Below are positions 60,793-64,000 of a DNA stretch of 64,000 nucleotides, in pieces (the first letter of the stretch is position 1; every line of letters starts with the position of its first letter). Source of the DNA: Desulfonatronospira thiodismutans ASO3-1 (GTDB lineage: Bacteria > Desulfobacterota > Desulfovibrionia > Desulfovibrionales > Desulfonatronovibrionaceae); contig NZ_ACJN02000002.1 of the NCBI RefSeq assembly GCF_000174435.1, positions 186,001-250,000 of the forward strand, read 5' to 3'. The translations under genes and the position numbers were made by a program. Under the pieces are notes generated by a model. That model was not told where the DNA came from. It did no database searches and worked only from the letters and a program-made list of their open reading frames with translations.

Positions 60793-62805
60793 CTAAACGG
60801 TTAGGGCTTCTATCTGCGCGTATATCTGCTCCTCTTCGTATCCATGCAGTACTATTGCTGCGGAAGGACAGGCAGTGGTGCATACGCCGCATCCCTTGCA
60901 CGCAGTCATGTCGATCTCCGCCCGGGGATGATCGTCCACCATTTTCATGGTGATGGCGTCATAAGGGCAAAGCGGCACGCAGATGCCGCATCCGCTGCAT
61001 TTTTCCGTGTGCACCTCGGATATGATGGGTTCAATCTTGACCTTGCCCTGGGCCAGGGGGACCGCAGCTGTGGCGGCTGCACCCTTGGCCTGGGATACTG
61101 AATCGGGAATGTCTTTGGGTCCCTGGCAGCAACCGGCCAGGAAAAGGCCTTCAACGGATGTTTCCACCGGACCCAGCTTGGGATGCAGCTCCCGGTAGAA
61201 GTGAGAGCCGCAGAACTGCAGACCCGTGGCATGGGCCAGTTTCTTGGCCGTTTCCGGTATTTCAATTGCCGTGGCCAGGACCACCAGGTCGGATTGGTAC
61301 TCCACCGGCACGCAGCCTTCCATGTCGTAGGCCAAAACCCTGAGCCTGTCTTCAGGCAGGACTTCCAGTCCCCCTACCTTGCCTTTGAGTATATTTATGC
61401 CCATTTTGCGCGCACCGGTGTAGTATTCGTCGTATTCCTTTCCCGCTGCCCGGACATCAATGAAATGCATGTAGATATTTAAATCCGGGTACTTCTCCTT
61501 CAGGAGCCTGGCCTGCTTGACCATGTACATGCAGCAGACCCTGGAGCAGTAGGTATGAAACTTTTCATCCCTGGAGCCCATACAGGAAACAAAAGTGATG
61601 GTCTCCGGGACTTTGTTGGCTGTGGAGGGCATGTAGAGTTTGCCCCCTGTTGGACCGGTGGCTGAGATGAGCCTCTCCAGCTGTAGTGCGGTAATGACGT
61701 TGGGCGAGTCCGGAGCCATTTCCTTGAACCACTTTTTGTCCATGACCTGAAAACCCGTGGCCACCACAATACTGCCCACCTTGACCTCTTCAATGCTCCC
61801 CTGGGGGTCAAGCTGCTGACTGCGGTCAATGGCATCCGCAGGACAGACTTTCTGACAGGGAGCAATCATGGGATTGCCTGTTTTTTTGCTGATCTTGGGT
61901 TCGCGTCCCAGCTTGTGTCCGGCGCAGTTGATGCAGCTTTCCACGTCAAGCACAGCCTTTTTGGGGACAGCCTGAGGAAAATGAATATAGATGGACGGGC
62001 GCTGATCCATGCCGTGATTGAATTCATTGGGCACCCGCACAGGACAAGAGGTGGCACAATCCCCGCAGCCCGTGCATTTCTTCCAGTCTACATAGGACTG
62101 CTTGCGGCGGACCTTGACTGTAAAATTGCCGATGAAGCCCTCCACATCTTCCACTTCACTGTAGGTCATGAGCTTGATGTTGGGGTGGTTGGCCACATCC
62201 ACCATAAGCGGGGTGAGAATACAGGCCGAGCAGTCATTGGTAGGAAAAGTCTTGTCTAACTGGGCCATAATGCCGCCGATGGACGGATCCTTTTCCACCA
62301 GATAGGTGGTGTAGCCCATGTTGGCCAGTTCCAGGGCCGAGGAGATTCCGGACACTCCCCCGCCGATGACCATGGCCGCCGGGGTTACGTCCACGTACTT
62401 TTCTTCCAGGGGTTTCAGCCTGGAAGCCTTGCCCACCGCGCTGGCCAGCAGCCTCATGGCCTTGTTGGTGGCTTCTTCAGGGTTGTCTGGGTGGACCCAG
62501 CTGTCCTGGTCCCGGATATTGGCCATTTCAAAAAGGTACTTGTTCAGCCCTGCTGATTGCACCGCCGCCCTGAAAATGGGCTCATGGGTCCTGGGCGTGC
62601 AGGCGGCAACCACCACCCTGTCCACCAGTCCCTCCCGGATATCCTGTTTGATCAGTTCCTGCCCGGAATCGGAACACATGAACAGGTCTTTGCGGGCTAC
62701 AGACACTTCCGGCAGGGTCTCGGCAAAGGCCCTAACTGTTTCAATGTCAATGACTCCGGCGATGTTCGTGCCGCAATAGCACACATATACGCCAACTTTT
62801 GCCAT
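60793..62805 (-). CDS. hdrA: Heterodisulfide reductase subunit A-like flavoprotein
   Basis: A 670-residue FAD protein that bifurcates electrons between ferredoxin and HdrBC. N-terminal VYVCYCGTNIAGVID, FAD-binding VIGGGVSGISSALELA (near residue 148), DKTFPTNDCSACILTP (cluster region), a ferredoxin pair CTGCGDCATSCP near 243 and another two at the C-terminus (CSGCGICVPLCP, CKGCGVCTTACP). First gene of the operon hdrA-hdrC-hdrB-mvhD-mvhG-mvhA-protease. The 62806-63347 gap upstream has no gene. Confidence 0.94.
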   Translation of the reverse strand: MAKVGVYVCYCGTNIAGVIDIETVRAFAETLPEVSVARKDLFMCSDSGQELIKQDIREGLVDRVVVAACTPRTHEPIFRAAVQSAGLNKYLFEMANIRDQDSWVHPDNPEEATNKAMRLLASAVGKASRLKPLEEKYVDVTPAAMVIGGGVSGISSALELANMGYTTYLVEKDPSIGGIMAQLDKTFPTNDCSACILTPLMVDVANHPNIKLMTYSEVEDVEGFIGNFTVKVRRKQSYVDWKKCTGCGDCATSCPVRVPNEFNHGMDQRPSIYIHFPQAVPKKAVLDVESCINCAGHKLGREPKISKKTGNPMIAPCQKVCPADAIDRSQQLDPQGSIEEVKVGSIVVATGFQVMDKKWFKEMAPDSPNVITALQLERLISATGPTGGKLYMPSTANKVPETITFVSCMGSRDEKFHTYCSRVCCMYMVKQARLLKEKYPDLNIYMHFIDVRAAGKEYDEYYTGARKMGINILKGKVGGLEVLPEDRLRVLAYDMEGCVPVEYQSDLVVLATAIEIPETAKKLAHATGLQFCGSHFYRELHPKLGPVETSVEGLFLAGCCQGPKDIPDSVSQAKGAAATAAVPLAQGKVKIEPIISEVHTEKCSGCGICVPLCPYDAITMKMVDDHPRAEIDMTACKGCGVCTTACPSAAIVLHGYEEEQIYAQIEALTV

Positions 62806-63086
62806 GGTCTACCCCCTTGATTAAATAATACTTCCACTGGTTAAACCGTTCATAATACCTTGAGGGACAATTAAGCCGCAATAAGACCAGCTGATTATCC
62901 CGGCCCAAGATTTTATGCTGCAGAACCTCCTTTATGCTACGAAACTGTTTTGCGTAACACGAGAATTTCATTGAGCTTTTAAGTCGACACTTGCTTCTTT
63001 CGTGAAAAAAAGTCCAATACATAATTTTAATGCAGCCACAACAAATGAATTACGGTTTTCAATAGAAAAAGGAGGATGAGGCAGGG

Positions 63087-63206
63087 GTAGCCATTCAGGG
63101 GGGCTCGGTGGTGATTACTGGCACCAGACCAGGGGACTGTCCCGCACTTATTTTTCCAACGCCAACAGCTGAAAATGTTTCATCAAAAAAATAAGTGCGG
63201 GACAGA
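63087..63206. repeat. Half family A element joined to a CCCGCACTTATTTTT palindrome
   Basis: Left arm GTAGCCATTCAGGGGGG, then GGGGACTGTCCCGCACTTATTTTT... mirrored by AAAAATAAGTGCGGGACAG at 63187-63205. The right arm of family A is missing. The inner palindrome is related to the nested one at 44691-44758. Confidence 0.7.
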
Positions 63207-63347
63207 TACAAGAGATTGGAAACAGCTAATTTTTCTTGCCGAAAGTAACCATCTCAACCTTTGATCTTGCAAAGCCAAAGTTTTGGATTTAATTTAAGAC
63301 CTGAAAATGGCAGGTCATTTGCCAGTCAACCACAGGAGACTTTTATC

Positions 63348-64000
63348 ATGGCCCGTTTTTTTAACAATGCCGGTCCTGTCAAGCCTGAAATCCACTATAC
63401 CATTGATCCTCTGCAGCGGGTGGATTGGGAGGAGATTTCCGGTTACATTGATCAGCAGCGCTACTTTGTTCTGCATGCACCCAGGCAGACCGGCAAGACC
63501 AGCACCCTGCTGGCCATGATGAAGGCTATCAATGAAAAGGGCCGCTACCATTGTGCCTATGCCAATATTGAAGGGGCCCAGGCAGCCAGAGGTGACGAGA
63601 CCAAAGGCATTCCGGCGGTTTGCGATGCTCTGGCAGACTCTGTGGAGCTCTATACCGACCACGCTGACCTTAAATCCTGGTATAGAAGCAATAAACAGGA
63701 AATTTCCCCTCAACACCTGCTAGCTTCTGTTCTTAGACAGTGGGCCATCATTTCCTCCAGGCCTGTAGTCCTCCTGCTGGATGAAGTGGATGCCCTCGTA
63801 GGAGACACCCTCATATCTCTTCTACGTCAGATCCGCTCCGGTTATGCCCAGCGACCCGAGGCTTTTCCCCAGAGCATAATTCTCTGCGGAGTCAGGGATG
63901 TGCGCGATTATCGCATCCATCAGGCAGGCGGGGAAATCATCACTGGCGGCAGTGCCTTTAATATTAAATCCGCATCTATTCGCATGGCCAATTTCACCAT
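63348..64000 (+). CDS. AAA+ ATPase, N-terminal part (3' end outside window)
   Basis: Open from ATG 63348 (CAGGAG ribosome site at 63332-63337) to the window edge, at least 217 residues. Walker A APRQTGKTST near residue 47, Walker B VVLLLDEVDAL near 145 and an arginine-rich sensor region GVRDVRDYRI near 185. This type of ATPase often ends in a PD-(D/E)xK nuclease domain; that part is not visible. Function unknown. Confidence 0.85.
   Translation, partial: MARFFNNAGPVKPEIHYTIDPLQRVDWEEISGYIDQQRYFVLHAPRQTGKTSTLLAMMKAINEKGRYHCAYANIEGAQAARGDETKGIPAVCDALADSVELYTDHADLKSWYRSNKQEISPQHLLASVLRQWAIISSRPVVLLLDEVDALVGDTLISLLRQIRSGYAQRPEAFPQSIILCGVRDVRDYRIHQAGGEIITGGSAFNIKSASIRMANFT

Noticed and set aside
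1-64000. tRNA and rRNA genes
   Set aside because: No cloverleaf with a GTTCRA-type arm and no rRNA-like sequence was found by reading; a tRNA scan would settle it.

Overview
The window looks like chromosome from a Gram-negative, anaerobic, sulfate-reducing deltaproteobacterium (Desulfovibrionales type). Evidence for this: a tetraheme class III cytochrome c, two periplasmic FdhAB formate dehydrogenases, a complete HdrABC-MvhDGA electron-bifurcating cluster, a tungstate ABC transporter, TRAP transport, lipid A genes and clear use of selenocysteine. Exported proteins are strikingly acidic, which would fit a salt- or soda-loving member such as Desulfonatronospira or a relative; that is inference from composition only. 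No rRNA, tRNA, CRISPR array, phage or complete insertion sequence was seen.

Layout. 1-4981: end of lpxB, a probable gnnA/gnnB pair for 2,3-diamino-glucose lipid A, then small genes and a Gate-domain membrane protein. 5161-9308: first formate dehydrogenase operon, with a small leader-type gene, FdhA with an in-frame UGA (selenocysteine 192) and FdhB. 9599-13576: a small conserved protein, an HDOD protein and a hybrid histidine kinase. 13661-17197: tupABC tungstate uptake and a ModE-like winged-helix regulator. 17265-20714: thioesterase, coiled-coil protein, site-2 protease, trpS and a low-complexity protein. 21446-26790: three sigma-54 type promoters driving a cytochrome c3 gene and a family of small secreted or lipoprotein genes rich in Pro/Gly/Glu or Gln repeats, with an S9 peptidase between. 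26900-34347: HPP protein, TRAP transporter dctPQM, glycosyltransferase, FmdE-like protein, M1 peptidase.

34741-43924 is accessory in character: HicAB, VapBC-type and ParDE toxin-antitoxin pairs surround a selenium-linked operon (yedE, tusA-like, DUF3343, GTGD kinase) and a small-molecule group (TIM barrel, nucleotidyltransferase, HAD). 43949-49126 holds yedF and an operon of TusA-like, DsrE, OsmC-fusion and MetE-like genes; the MetE-like gene has one in-frame UGA followed by a SECIS-like hairpin, so it is probably a second selenoprotein. It is followed by a two-domain rhodanese lipoprotein. 50242-55704: a LysR regulator of the type associated with selenium metabolism, divergent from a second FdhAB whose residue 192 is cysteine. 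55772-62805: hydrogenase maturation protease and mvhA-mvhG-mvhD-hdrB-hdrC-hdrA on the minus strand. The window ends inside an AAA+ ATPase gene.

How it fits together. Formate oxidation, with a Sec enzyme and a Cys enzyme, tungstate supply, selenium handling and regulation, and the soluble Hdr/Mvh complex form one functional theme: energy metabolism that depends on scarce W and Se. The most unusual points are the Sec-containing MetE-like protein in a sulfur/selenium relay operon, the divergent Se-type LysR beside the Cys isozyme, a homologous 69-72 residue protein in front of each fdhA, and the sigma-54 group of repeat proteins. Intergenic regions are crowded with several families of palindromic elements (called families A to H here); in two families the core is conserved while the terminal arms differ between copies yet stay complementary.
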